From Plantibacter auratus (GTDB taxonomy: Bacteria > Actinomycetota > Actinomycetes > Actinomycetales > Microbacteriaceae), in the NCBI RefSeq assembly GCF_050587365.1, contig NZ_JBOBFV010000005.1:281449-345448 (forward strand): DNA of 64,000 bases. The letters are read 5' to 3'. Position numbers and translations under genes: made by a program. The notes beneath the pieces were generated by a model, which ran no database searches, was not told the DNA's origin, and was given only the letters and a program-made list of their open reading frames with translations. How positions within the stretch are numbered: position 1 is the stretch's first letter; every line of letters starts with the position of its first letter. This document shows positions 35,712 to 45,723 of the stretch, in pieces.

Positions 35712-37199
35712 CTACTTCGGCTTGTCGAGGTCCGCGTAGGGCTTGAGCGCCTCCAGGTAGTCGGCGCGGTCCGCCTCCTTCAGGAGCGCATACGAGTCGA
35801 GGTGCAGCTCGATGCCCTCCGCCGCCATGTCGTAGTAGTCGACGTCGAACTCGCGGTCCTTCGCGACCGTGCCGGCCGAGTCGAGCGTGAGGTCGACGAT
35901 GCTCGTCCGGAAGTCGCCGGCCCCCGTGATGGCGTTGTAGGTGTGCAGGTCCCACAGCGCCTGGGTGTCGAGGGTCTCGCCGCCGTACCGCTCGGTGAGC
36001 TCGCCCGGTTCACGCCAGGAGGACGGTGCGTTCTGCATGTCGAGGTTCGCGATGCCGTAGCGGAGCAGGACCTGCCGGATCAGCTCGACCACCCGCGACT
36101 TCTCCTCGAAGGTCCGCACGGTCGTCGTCGTCTGCCACACCGGTGCCGTGTACTCGAAGAGCATGGAGTCCCCGCCGTACCCGTTCTGATCGACCTCCGT
36201 CTCGGCAGGCTGTCGCTCCACCCAGTCGAAGCCGAACTCGGCGGTCAGGGCCGTCCGGATCTCCGCGAGCATCTCGTCGGACGTCCCGACGAAGTCCTCG
36301 TAGCTCGGCCCGTCGAGGGTCTCCTTCGCGTCGACGTAGGCGGACCCCGGGTAGGTGTCCCAGATCGGGTCGTGCTCCTCGTCGCCGCTGCCACCGGCGG
36401 AGGCACCATTCCCGGCCCGATCCGGGGAGAGACCGCCGACCGCCATCGCCGTGACGGGGTTGACGACGAGGATGAGCACCAGCGCCAGCACGCCCCAGCG
36501 GCGCCGCACCTTCCGGCGGATGACGATGACACTCCCGATGAGCAGCACGATCTGCACCACGACGACGAGGGCGAACGCCACGAGGATGGCCCATGCCCCC
36601 TCGCCGGGCCGGTAACTCACGGCCAGCAGGACGGTGAAGAGGGTGACGGCCACGACCGCGCCGAGCAGGGCGAGCGGGGAGAAGGAGGCGACGACACCCC
36701 GACTCCGCGCGCCGAGTTCGTCCCGACCCGTCGGGGATGCACCGGCGGCAGGCGGGTGGGCCGCCGGAGTCCGCTCGCCGTCGTCGGCCGGGATCGCCGC
36801 AGACTTGGGTTGCGAGGCAGCCGCGCGCTCCGCCGCCTTCCGCTGACGACGCGACGACGGCTTCCGTGATGCGGGCTGCCGTGGCGTCCGTCGTCCTCGG
36901 GACCCCGGACGACGGAACCGGGCGGTCTCCGCCTCCAGCTCCTCGGGCGTGCGTTCCGGGGCGGCAGGCGCTTGCGCGGTCGAGGACGCGGCTGCCGGCG
37001 GCGCCCCGGGGATCGGCGGGGCGTTCGGATCGCGCGGTTCGTCGGAGGATCCGCCGGGCGATTCCTCGATCACCGGGAGCACCTCGGCCTCGGGGCTCGG
37101 CTCGAAGATCGGCTCGGGCACCGAGAAGGCGGCGGGTTCGTCCGCGGGCACGCTTCGCCGATCGCCGGGCGTCGGCTTGCGTCGGGAGAACAGCGGCAC
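35712..37199 (-). CDS. hypothetical protein with three membrane segments
   Basis: 495 residues. The first 165 are Pro/Ala/Arg-rich and probably disordered, with a basic patch (RKPSSRRQRKAAERAAA). About three membrane segments follow (170-270). The C-terminal 220 residues form an extracytoplasmic domain with WDTYPGSAYVDAKETLDGPS and GETLDTQALWDLHTYNAITG. I recognise no family. It sits 17 nt from menB and is divergent from menC. CACAAT lies 7 nt before the GTG. Conservation of this neighbourhood would be the best clue to function. Confidence 0.75.
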   Translation of the reverse strand: MPLFSRRKPTPGDRRSVPADEPAAFSVPEPIFEPSPEAEVLPVIEESPGGSSDEPRDPNAPPIPGAPPAAASSTAQAPAAPERTPEELEAETARFRRPGSRGRRTPRQPASRKPSSRRQRKAAERAAASQPKSAAIPADDGERTPAAHPPAAGASPTGRDELGARSRGVVASFSPLALLGAVVAVTLFTVLLAVSYRPGEGAWAILVAFALVVVVQIVLLIGSVIVIRRKVRRRWGVLALVLILVVNPVTAMAVGGLSPDRAGNGASAGGSGDEEHDPIWDTYPGSAYVDAKETLDGPSYEDFVGTSDEMLAEIRTALTAEFGFDWVERQPAETEVDQNGYGGDSMLFEYTAPVWQTTTTVRTFEEKSRVVELIRQVLLRYGIANLDMQNAPSSWREPGELTERYGGETLDTQALWDLHTYNAITGAGDFRTSIVDLTLDSAGTVAKDREFDVDYYDMAAEGIELHLDSYALLKEADRADYLEALKPYADLDKPK

Positions 37200-37261
37200 G
37201 GGATCGATTGTGTCACGGGCGTCCCGCGACGGCTTCCGACGTCCGGGTGCAGGATGGGGTC

Positions 37262-38239
37262 ATGCAAGCGAACCTCGACGACGTCCTCGCCACCGCCCGC
37301 GTGGTCTCCATCCCCCTCCGCGTCCGGTTCCGGGGCATCGACACCCGCGAGGCCGTCCTCTTCCGCGGGCCCGCCGGGTGGACGGAGTTCTCCCCCTTCG
37401 TCGAGTACGACGACCAGGAGTCAGCCGCGTGGCTGCGGGCCGCCATCGACTTCGGCTGGTCGGACCTCCCGCCCCTCCACCGGGATCGCATCCTCGTGAA
37501 CGCGACGGTCCCGGCGGTAGACGCGGCGGACGTGCCGTCGATCCTCTCCCGCTTCCCGGGCTGCCGGACCGCGAAGGTGAAGGTGGCCGAGCGCGGGCAG
37601 GTGCTGGCCGACGACGTCGCGCGCGTCGCCGCCGTCCGGCGGGCCATCGGACCCGAGGGTCGACTCCGCGTGGACGCCAACACCAACTGGAACGTCGACG
37701 AGGCCGAACACGCCATCCGCGCTCTCGAACCCTTCGACCTCGAGTACGTCGAGCAACCCTGCGCGACCGTCGCGGAACTCGCCGAGATCCGTGAACGGGT
37801 CTCCTCCCTGGACGTCGCCATCGCGGCGGACGAGAGCGTCCGCAAAGCCGAGGACCCCCTCGCCGTGGCTCGCGCCGGCGCCGCCGACCTGCTCGTCGTG
37901 AAGGCGCAGCCGCTCGGCGGCGTGCACGCCGCGCTCCGCATCGCGGGCGAGGCCGGCCTGCCGATCGTCGTCTCGAGCGCGCTGGACACCTCCGTCGGCA
38001 TCTCCATGGGGGCCCACCTCGCGGCGGCCCTGCCGGAACTCGACTACGACTGCGGGCTCGCCACCACCGCGCTCCTCGGCGGCGACGTGACGACCGCACC
38101 GCTCGATCCCGTGGACGGCGGCATCGCCGTTCGGCGAGTCGAGGTGGACGTCGATCTCCTCGAGCACTTCACGGCGTCACCGGAGCGGACCGCCTGGTGG
38201 CTCGACCGGCTCCGCCGCACGCACGCACTGCTGGGCTGA
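37262..38239 (+). CDS. menC: o-succinylbenzoate synthase
   Basis: 325 residues, enolase superfamily. It dehydrates SHCHC to OSB. The catalytic framework is visible: KVKVAE (Lys near residue 105), VDANTNW (Asp, near 138), EYVEQPC (Glu, near 163), AADES (Asp, near 189) and VVKAQPLGG (Lys, near 212). ATG at 37262 has CAGGAT ending 6 nt upstream; an in-frame GTG at 37247 lies before that hexamer. It is the only men gene besides menF on the plus strand. Confidence 0.94.
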   Translation: MQANLDDVLATARVVSIPLRVRFRGIDTREAVLFRGPAGWTEFSPFVEYDDQESAAWLRAAIDFGWSDLPPLHRDRILVNATVPAVDAADVPSILSRFPGCRTAKVKVAERGQVLADDVARVAAVRRAIGPEGRLRVDANTNWNVDEAEHAIRALEPFDLEYVEQPCATVAELAEIRERVSSLDVAIAADESVRKAEDPLAVARAGAADLLVVKAQPLGGVHAALRIAGEAGLPIVVSSALDTSVGISMGAHLAAALPELDYDCGLATTALLGGDVTTAPLDPVDGGIAVRRVEVDVDLLEHFTASPERTAWWLDRLRRTHALLG

Positions 38240-38255
38240 GGGCCGGCGCAGGGGC

Positions 38256-39311
38256 TTACAGGCCGCTGTAGGCGTGCAGACCCTTGAAGAACACGTTGAC
38301 CACGACGAAGTTGAACATCACGGCACTGAAGCCGATGATGGCGAGCGTGGCCGCGCGTGATCCGCGCCAGCCGCGCGTCGCCCTGGCATGGATGTACCCG
38401 GCGAAGATCACCCAGATGATGAAGGTCCACACCTCTTTGGTGTCCCAGCCCCAGTACCGACCCCAGGCGCGCTCAGCCCAGATGGCACCGGCCATGAGCG
38501 TGAACGTCCAGAAGATGAAGCCGATGATGTTGACGCGGTAGGCGAGGTTCTCGAGACGCTCCGCGTTCGGGAGGGTGAGCAGGAAGCGGAGACGCCCGGA
38601 GCTCTGGGTGGGCTGCACGAGCCCGAGCCGTCGCTCGCGACGCCCCTGCAGGAGCTGCACGACGCTCAACGCGAAGCCGATGGCGAAGAACGCCGTGCCG
38701 AGGCTCGCGACGAACACGTGGATGACGAGCCATGCCGACTGCAGCGCCGGCGGCAGCGGGACGACCTCGACGTAGAAGTTCGCGGTCGCGAGGCCGAGGA
38801 GCACGGTCACGAGGCCGATCACGAAGCTGCCGAGGAACCGGAGGTCCACGCGCGCGATGACCACGAGGAACACCGCGACGATGAGCAGCGTGCCCGTCAT
38901 CGCGAACTCGTACATGTTCGCCCACGGGACACGACCGGCGGCGATACCGCGCGTCACGTCCGCGACGAGGTGGAGGAGGAAGGCGATGACGGTGAGCGAG
39001 ACTCCGACCCGGAGGCTCGGCGACTTGCGCGACGCCTGTTGCTCGGGCTCGTCCGAGGGACGGCGGGTCTTGCGCGGGACACCGTCGCTCGTGACGATCG
39101 GTGCGGCGGTCCGCGCCGCGGCGGAGGCGAGTGCACCGACGCGTTCCTCGGCGGCTGCCGACCGTTCCAGCTCAGCCCGCTCGGCCGCGTCGATCGCCGC
39201 GGTGACCTCGGCGCTGCGGCGCGCGAGGTCGAACGTGAAGGCGATGAACGCCAGCGCGTAGACGGCGACGGCCGACCAGAGGCAGAGGTTCGAGATTTCG
39301 ACGAGGGTCAC
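38256..39311 (-). CDS. ccsB: cytochrome c biogenesis protein CcsB (CcsA/ResC family)
   Basis: 351 residues, about eight membrane segments. The Trp-rich haem-handling motif WGRYWGWDTKEVWTFIIW is near residue 290, with conserved His residues in flanking helices (VIHVFVASLGTAFFAIGFAL). It works with ResB to export haem and attach it to apocytochromes c outside the membrane. It is last in the operon histidine phosphatase-tlpA-ccdA-resB-ccsB; its GTG overlaps the resB stop by 4 nt. Residues 30-110 form an extra Ala/Glu/Arg-rich cytoplasmic loop. Confidence 0.93.
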   Translation of the reverse strand: MTLVEISNLCLWSAVAVYALAFIAFTFDLARRSAEVTAAIDAAERAELERSAAAEERVGALASAAARTAAPIVTSDGVPRKTRRPSDEPEQQASRKSPSLRVGVSLTVIAFLLHLVADVTRGIAAGRVPWANMYEFAMTGTLLIVAVFLVVIARVDLRFLGSFVIGLVTVLLGLATANFYVEVVPLPPALQSAWLVIHVFVASLGTAFFAIGFALSVVQLLQGRRERRLGLVQPTQSSGRLRFLLTLPNAERLENLAYRVNIIGFIFWTFTLMAGAIWAERAWGRYWGWDTKEVWTFIIWVIFAGYIHARATRGWRGSRAATLAIIGFSAVMFNFVVVNVFFKGLHAYSGL

Positions 39312-40972
39312 GGGGTGATTCTACCTTCGGGTTCGGACGGGACAGGCGTTGGACTGTGCGCTTCGGCGATCGCCGCGACGGCCGCTTCGAGGCCGGGGTC
39401 CTCGCCGCGGGCGAGCCCGGCGTATTCGAGGGAGACGGTGCCGTCGCTCCCGGTCACGGCCTTCACCCAGACGCGGCGTCTGGCGACGAAGAGTGAGGTG
39501 ATGAGACCGGACAGGGCGAGGATGGCGAACGCGAGCACCCACAGCTGGGTCGGGTCGTGGTGGACGTCGAACGAGGCGAACCGCTTGACGGAGCCGGCGT
39601 AGTTCTCGGTCGACGGGTTGGCGGCGACGTTGTCGAAGGACACCGTGCCGAGTCCGTTCGGCAGGTCCGTGATCTGGCCGGGCGTGAGTTCGATCGACTC
39701 GACGCCGGTGTCGCCGCCCGTGAGCTGCTTCATGTCGTCGACGTCGAGCGCGTAGACCGACTTCGGAGCACCGGCGTTGATCCCAAGGTCGCCGGAGTAG
39801 ACGTTGAGCGTCAGCACCGGGTAGGCGAGGTCGGGGTAGGACGAGAAGAACGGCGGCTTGGACGCGGCCTGCGTCGGGTAGAAGAACCCGATCATGCCGA
39901 GCTGCTCCGCCAGGCCGTCCGGGACCTTGACGATGCCGAGCGAGGTGAGCTGGGCGTCCTGCGGCAGGAACGGGATGGAGTCGCTGAACACGACCTTGCC
40001 CTCGGGATCGCGGACGGTGATCGTCGGCGCGTAGCCGTTGCCGAGCAGGTAGACGTCGGTGCCCTCGAACCGGAGCGGATCGTTGACCTTGATCGTCGCG
40101 TCCTGCGGCTTCCCGCCGGGCGAGGTCGTCGTGACCTTCGCGCGGTAGTCGATCGCCTGCCCGTACGCGTCGAGGTTCTCGGTCTCGTAGGTGACGCCGA
40201 ACTCGTCGAGCGTCAACTTGTAGGGGGCCAGCTCCGACTCGTTGAAGAAGCGGCCGGGGTTGAACGAGTCGTAGTCGAGCAGGGTGTTGACGAAGGTCTG
40301 ACCCTCGACGAGCACGCGCTGACCGGAGAAGCCGAAACCGCCGCCGAAACCGACCGTCACGAGGATGCCGACGAGTGCCGAGTGGAAGACGAGGTTGCCG
40401 GTCTCGCGGAGGAAGCCGCGCTCGGCGGACACCGATGCGGACCCCTCGGCGTCGTAGCGTTCGACTCGGTAGCCCTGGCGCTTCAACTGCTTCGTCGCGT
40501 CGTCGATGAGCTCGGTGGCGGTCGCGCCGCTGTCGTCGCTGCGACGCTCGAACGCGGAGAGCCGCGACAGGCGCGCGGGCGTCCGCGGCGGGCGGGAGCG
40601 CAGGGCGAGCCAGTGGTGCTTCGTCCGCGGGATCACGCAGCCGATGAGCGAGATGAACAGCAGCAGGTAGATCGCGGAGAACCAGGCCGAGCTGTAGACG
40701 TCGAACGCCTGCACCTTGTCGAGGATGGGCGCGAGGTCCGGGTTGTCGGTGAAGTACTGGGTGACTCCGTTCGGGTCGCTCGACCGTTGCGGGACGAGCG
40801 AACCGGGCACCGCGGCGATGGCGAGGAGCAGCAGCAGGAAGAGCGCCGTGCGCATGCTCGTGAGCTGACGCCAGAAGAAGCGGAGCCAACCCACGAACCC
40901 GAGCTTCGGCTGGTTGATGCCGTCGGCCGGAGCCGGTGCGGCGGAATCGATGTGATCAGAGGGGCGTGACAA
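39308..40972 (-). CDS. resB: cytochrome c biogenesis protein ResB
   Basis: 554 residues. ResB family: FFWRQLTSMRTALFLLLLLA begins the first of about four membrane segments, AWFSAIYLLLFISLIGCVIPR follows, and a large extracytoplasmic domain (about 210-470) precedes the last segment. The conserved GNLVFHSALVGILVTVGFGG helix is near residue 190. The start is TTG, inside the end of ccdA (17-nt overlap), so translation is probably coupled. Partner of CcsB in system II cytochrome c maturation. Confidence 0.93.
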   Translation of the reverse strand: MSRPSDHIDSAAPAPADGINQPKLGFVGWLRFFWRQLTSMRTALFLLLLLAIAAVPGSLVPQRSSDPNGVTQYFTDNPDLAPILDKVQAFDVYSSAWFSAIYLLLFISLIGCVIPRTKHHWLALRSRPPRTPARLSRLSAFERRSDDSGATATELIDDATKQLKRQGYRVERYDAEGSASVSAERGFLRETGNLVFHSALVGILVTVGFGGGFGFSGQRVLVEGQTFVNTLLDYDSFNPGRFFNESELAPYKLTLDEFGVTYETENLDAYGQAIDYRAKVTTTSPGGKPQDATIKVNDPLRFEGTDVYLLGNGYAPTITVRDPEGKVVFSDSIPFLPQDAQLTSLGIVKVPDGLAEQLGMIGFFYPTQAASKPPFFSSYPDLAYPVLTLNVYSGDLGINAGAPKSVYALDVDDMKQLTGGDTGVESIELTPGQITDLPNGLGTVSFDNVAANPSTENYAGSVKRFASFDVHHDPTQLWVLAFAILALSGLITSLFVARRRVWVKAVTGSDGTVSLEYAGLARGEDPGLEAAVAAIAEAHSPTPVPSEPEGRITP

Positions 40973-41702
40973 GGCCGCTCATCACCCCCTGCAACGAGTA
41001 CATCCAAGCGGACCAGAGACCAGACACCATCAACACACCGATCACGATGAGGAGCACGCCGCCGATGATGTTGATCGTGCGGATGTGCCGTTTGAGGAAC
41101 GCCAACGACCCCGTGACCCAACCGAGTCCGAGCGCGACGAGCAGGAAGGGGATGCCGAGACCGAGGCAGTAGAACAGCCCGAGGAGGGCCCCGCGCCAGG
41201 CGGAGCCGCCCGAGAGGGAGAGCGCGCTGATCGCGGTGAGGGTCGGGCCGAGGCAGGGCGTCCAGCCGATGGCGAAGACGAAGCCGAGCAGTGGCGCGCC
41301 GGCGAGGCCGGTGGCGGGTGCCCAGTTGGTGCGCACCGTGCGCTGCAGCCGCGAGAACTGTCCGATGAAGATGAGCCCCATGAGGATGACGACGGCGCCG
41401 AGGACGCGGGTGATGACGCCCTCCCACTCGACGAACCAGGCGCCGATCGTTCCGACGAACGCCGCGATCGCCACGAACACGACGGTGAAGCCGAGGATGA
41501 AGAGGCTGACGCCGAGCAGCACGCGCCGGCGACCCGCACCGGAGCGCCCCTCCTCGACCGTCGTCATGCCGCCGACGTATCCGAGGTAGCCGGGGACGAG
41601 TGGCAGGACGCACGGCGAGAGGAAGGACAGCAGACCGGCCGCGATGGCGATCGGGATCGCCACGAGGAGCTGGCCGCCGTAGACGAGCTCGCCGGGGCTC
41701 AC
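40956..41702 (-). CDS. ccdA: cytochrome c biogenesis protein CcdA
   Basis: 248 residues, six membrane segments. CcdA passes reducing power across the membrane to keep haem-binding cysteines reduced. The two redox cysteines are in LSFLSPCVLPLVPGYLGYVGG (quoting only the PCVLP core matters, near residue 30) and GWTPCLGPTLTAI (near 155). The GTG overlaps the tlpA stop by 4 nt. Its electron acceptor is expected to be the TlpA-like lipoprotein encoded just upstream. Confidence 0.93.
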   Translation of the reverse strand: MSPGELVYGGQLLVAIPIAIAAGLLSFLSPCVLPLVPGYLGYVGGMTTVEEGRSGAGRRRVLLGVSLFILGFTVVFVAIAAFVGTIGAWFVEWEGVITRVLGAVVILMGLIFIGQFSRLQRTVRTNWAPATGLAGAPLLGFVFAIGWTPCLGPTLTAISALSLSGGSAWRGALLGLFYCLGLGIPFLLVALGLGWVTGSLAFLKRHIRTINIIGGVLLIVIGVLMVSGLWSAWMYSLQGVMSGLVTPL

Positions 41703-42307
41703 TCTGGGGCGCTCTCGGCGATCGTGTCGCGGATGAGGGTGTCGAGGATGGTGCGGTCCTGCAGCTGCCCGAGGATGCGTGCGGCGACCCGACCTTCGGC
41801 GTCGAGGACGATGGTGGTCGGCACCGCGTTCGGCGGGACACTGCCCGTGAAGGCGAGCTTCGCCTCCCCGCTGTCGACGTCGAGGATGGAGGGGTAGGTG
41901 ATGCCGAAGGTGCCGTTGAACGCCTTCGCGGTGTCGGCGGTGTCGCGGACGTTGACGCCGATGAAGGTGGCGCCCTTGTCGGTGTAGGCCTCGTTGAGCG
42001 CCTGCAGGTCCTTCGCCTCCGCGCGGCAGGGGGCGCAGGCGGCGTACCAGAAGTTCACGACGAGGACCTGGCCCGCGTGGTCGGCGGAGGAGATCTGCTC
42101 GCCGTCCTCGCCGACGCCTGAGAAGCTGATCGACTCACCGCGGTCGTCGAGCGCGACCTCGGTCACGCTGCCGTCGCCCGCGACGTACCCCTTGCTGCTG
42201 CCCTCGCGGTACTGCTCGGCGAGCGGATCGCTCCCGCACGCCGTGAGCAGGAGCGCCCCGACGGCCAACACGGCGGCGACGGCGGACGTCCTCGATCGGC
42301 GGGCCAT
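41699..42307 (-). CDS. TlpA/ResA-like thioredoxin lipoprotein
   Basis: 202 residues. The lipoprotein signal (VLAVGALLLTACGS, lipobox LTAC) anchors it outside the membrane. The thioredoxin fold has the CAPC active site in FWYAACAPCRAEAKDL (near residue 92) and cis-Pro in NAVPTTIVLD. It should reduce apocytochrome c disulfides using electrons from CcdA. The ATG overlaps the phosphatase stop (TGATG), which decides the start against the longer open frame. Confidence 0.92.
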   Translation of the reverse strand: MARRSRTSAVAAVLAVGALLLTACGSDPLAEQYREGSSKGYVAGDGSVTEVALDDRGESISFSGVGEDGEQISSADHAGQVLVVNFWYAACAPCRAEAKDLQALNEAYTDKGATFIGVNVRDTADTAKAFNGTFGITYPSILDVDSGEAKLAFTGSVPPNAVPTTIVLDAEGRVAARILGQLQDRTILDTLIRDTIAESAPE

Positions 42308-42942
42308 CAGACGGCCCCGACATCGGTCGCGCCGGACGACAGACGGGCGGCCGGATCGACGTAGCCGACCTCGACGAAGCCCTGCTCGGTCCGCTCGAAG
42401 GTGGTGATGCTCGACAGGGCGCACCGCCGCTTCCGCGGGTCGTGACGATACGGCGCCCCGACGACGGAGCTGTGCAGCATCCAGATCGGCAGCTGGTGAC
42501 TGACGATGACGACGTCGCCCGACGGCGTCGCGCGCCAGGCGTCCTCGACGGCAGCCGTCATGCGGTTGACGATCGATGCGTACGGCTCGCCCCAGCTCGG
42601 ACGGGACGGGTTGCGGAGCTTGGACCAGTTGAGCGGGTTCTTCAAGGCGCGGCTCATGCGCTTGCCCTCGAACTCGTTGAACGGTTCGATCACGCGCGGC
42701 TCGGAGACGACGGCGAGCCCGAACGCGGCGGCGACCGGCGCTGCGGACTCCTCGGTGCGCTGCAGCGGGGACGCGTAGAGCGCGCCCACTGTGCGATCAC
42801 GGCTCACGAGGTCGTCCGCGGCGGCCTGCGCCATGCGCTCGCCGAGCTCCGACAGTCGGAATGCGGGGAGTCGACCGTAGAGCACACGAGAAGGATTGTG
42901 CACCTCGCCGTGACGCACGAGATGGATCTGGTCGGCTACCAC
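42307..42942 (-). CDS. histidine phosphatase superfamily protein
   Basis: 211 residues. The phosphoglycerate-mutase-like catalytic motif LVRHGEVHNP (His near residue 10), SPLQRTEESA with the second Arg (near 58) and VVIVSHQLP with the second His (near 149) are intact. Substrate unknown; many such proteins are broad phosphatases. First gene of the cytochrome c maturation operon. The GTG has TACACT ending 6 nt upstream (42954-42949), so the operon message is probably leaderless. Confidence 0.88.
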   Translation of the reverse strand: MVADQIHLVRHGEVHNPSRVLYGRLPAFRLSELGERMAQAAADDLVSRDRTVGALYASPLQRTEESAAPVAAAFGLAVVSEPRVIEPFNEFEGKRMSRALKNPLNWSKLRNPSRPSWGEPYASIVNRMTAAVEDAWRATPSGDVVIVSHQLPIWMLHSSVVGAPYRHDPRKRRCALSSITTFERTEQGFVEVGYVDPAARLSSGATDVGAV

Positions 42943-43015
42943 CCTTCAAGTGTACGTTTCCCCAAGCTGCGGATTCACCGTGACCTCCGTCCAGGTCCGA
43001 GCCACGAGCGACGGC

Positions 43016-43021
43016 TAAGCT
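43016..43021 (+). promoter_or_regulatory. -10 element of aspS
   Basis: TAAGCT ends 6 nt before the GTG at 43028. No Shine-Dalgarno sequence and no T-box leader are present in the 85-nt gap. Confidence 0.55.
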
Positions 43022-43027
43022 GTCGGG

Positions 43028-44368
<1,341 letters not shown>

Positions 44369-44386
44369 CCCCGCAAGAAGGACGCC

Positions 44387-44839
44387 ATGCAGATCGTCAT
44401 CCTGTACGGGACCGAATCCGGCAACGCCGAACGCCTCGCCGGCGACATCGGCAAGGCCATCGGCTCACAGCACCAGTGGCGCGTCGCCGACCTCGGCGAC
44501 GTCGACCCCGCCGAGTTGTCGACCGACGAGATCCACATCTTCATCACGTCGACGTACGGCGACGGCCTCCTCGGTGAGACCGGCCAGATCTTCTACGAGG
44601 CGCTCGAGGAGTCCGACGTCGAGCTCGACGGGCTCCGGTACGCCATCTTCGGGCTGGGCGACAGCAGCTACGAGGACACGTACAACCAGGGCAGCTCGCT
44701 GCTCGACGCCATCCTCACCGAGCACGGCGCGACCCGCTTCGGTGAGTTCGGTCTACACGACGACGGCGGGTTCGAGCGGAAGAAGGACGTCGCGCTCGCC
44801 TGGCTGCCCGGCGTGCTCGCCGCAGCACAACAGCTCTGA
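44387..44839 (+). CDS. flavodoxin-like protein (MioC type)
   Basis: 150 residues, one flavodoxin domain. The FMN phosphate loop is YGTESGNAERLA (near residue 6), and TSTYGDGLLGE and IFGLGDSSYEDTYNQ are the other FMN-binding loops. It resembles the short-chain flavodoxins related to MioC and sulfite reductase FMN domains. AGAAGGA precedes the ATG. It lies 18 nt after aspS and is probably co-transcribed; its redox partner is unknown. Confidence 0.9.
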   Translation: MQIVILYGTESGNAERLAGDIGKAIGSQHQWRVADLGDVDPAELSTDEIHIFITSTYGDGLLGETGQIFYEALEESDVELDGLRYAIFGLGDSSYEDTYNQGSSLLDAILTEHGATRFGEFGLHDDGGFERKKDVALAWLPGVLAAAQQL

Positions 44840-44928
44840 CCTCCGCCCTGGTGCGTGCCAGGACGCGACGGTAGCGTGACTCGCACCGGCCGTGCGGCGT
44901 CCTCGCACGTGAGCGAGGGGTGAGCCAG

Positions 44929-45705
44929 ATGAACGCGACCGCCGAATCCGTGGTCCTGCGCCTTCGTGCGGCGGGGTGCGTCTTCGCCGAGGACGAGGCG
45001 GCGCTGCTCCTCGCCGAGTCGGATGATCCGGATCGACTCGAACGGATGGTCGCGGCACGGGTCGCCGGCCGGCCGCTCGAACACGTCCTCGGCTGGGTCG
45101 CGTTCCGAGGACGCCGGGTCGTCGTCGAGAACGGGGTCTTCGTGCCGCGGCGACGGACCGAGCTCCTGGTCGACGCCGCCCTCCCGCGCCTCCGGAACGG
45201 TTCGGTGGTCGTCGAGCTCTGCTGCGGTGCCGCGGCTGTCGGGAGTGCCCTCCTCACCGAGGCACCCGGCCCCATCGACGTCTGGGCGTCGGACATCGAC
45301 CTCGCCGCGGTGGAGTGCGCACGGCGCAATCTCGAGCCACTCGGTGGGCATGCCCTGCCCGGAGACCTGTTCGACGGGCTGCCCCGGTCGCTCGCGGGTC
45401 GCGTCGACCTCCTGCTCGCGAACGCCCCCTACGTCCCGACGGCGTCGATGGCGACGATGCCACCGGAGGCTCGGGAGCACGAGGCCGTGATCGCGCTCGA
45501 CGGCGGTGCCGACGGGCTCGACGTGCAGCGTCGGATCATCGCGCAGGCCCCGGACTGGCTCGCGCCGACCGGTTCCCTCCTGATCGAGACGAGCGAACGT
45601 CAGGCCCCCGAGACCGCCGCGCTCATGCGGGCGGCGGGCCTCACGGCGTCGATCGTCCGCGACGACGAGCTCGACGGCACCGTCGCCGTCGGCGTCATGC
45701 CCTGA
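44929..45705 (+). CDS. PrmC/HemK-like methyltransferase, variant catalytic motif
   Basis: 258 residues. The N-terminal helical domain (1-75) and FVPRRRTELLVDAAL match PrmC-type N5-glutamine methyltransferases. The SAM motif is VVELCCGAAAVGSALL (near residue 90), with Cys replacing the usual Gly/Ser. The catalytic NPPY is replaced by NAPY (LLANAPYVPT, near 164). Annotated relatives are called putative protein-glutamine methyltransferases; the substrate may not be a release factor. ATG at 44929 is favoured by GAGGGGTGAG; GTG at 44920 is possible. Confidence 0.82.
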   Translation: MNATAESVVLRLRAAGCVFAEDEAALLLAESDDPDRLERMVAARVAGRPLEHVLGWVAFRGRRVVVENGVFVPRRRTELLVDAALPRLRNGSVVVELCCGAAAVGSALLTEAPGPIDVWASDIDLAAVECARRNLEPLGGHALPGDLFDGLPRSLAGRVDLLLANAPYVPTASMATMPPEAREHEAVIALDGGADGLDVQRRIIAQAPDWLAPTGSLLIETSERQAPETAALMRAAGLTASIVRDDELDGTVAVGVMP

Positions 45706-45723
45706 ATCCTCCGGGCGCCAGGC

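Noticed and set aside
42955..43027. T-box or other amino-acid leader upstream of aspS
   Set aside because: The gap is only 85 nt and the -10 element sits next to the start codon.
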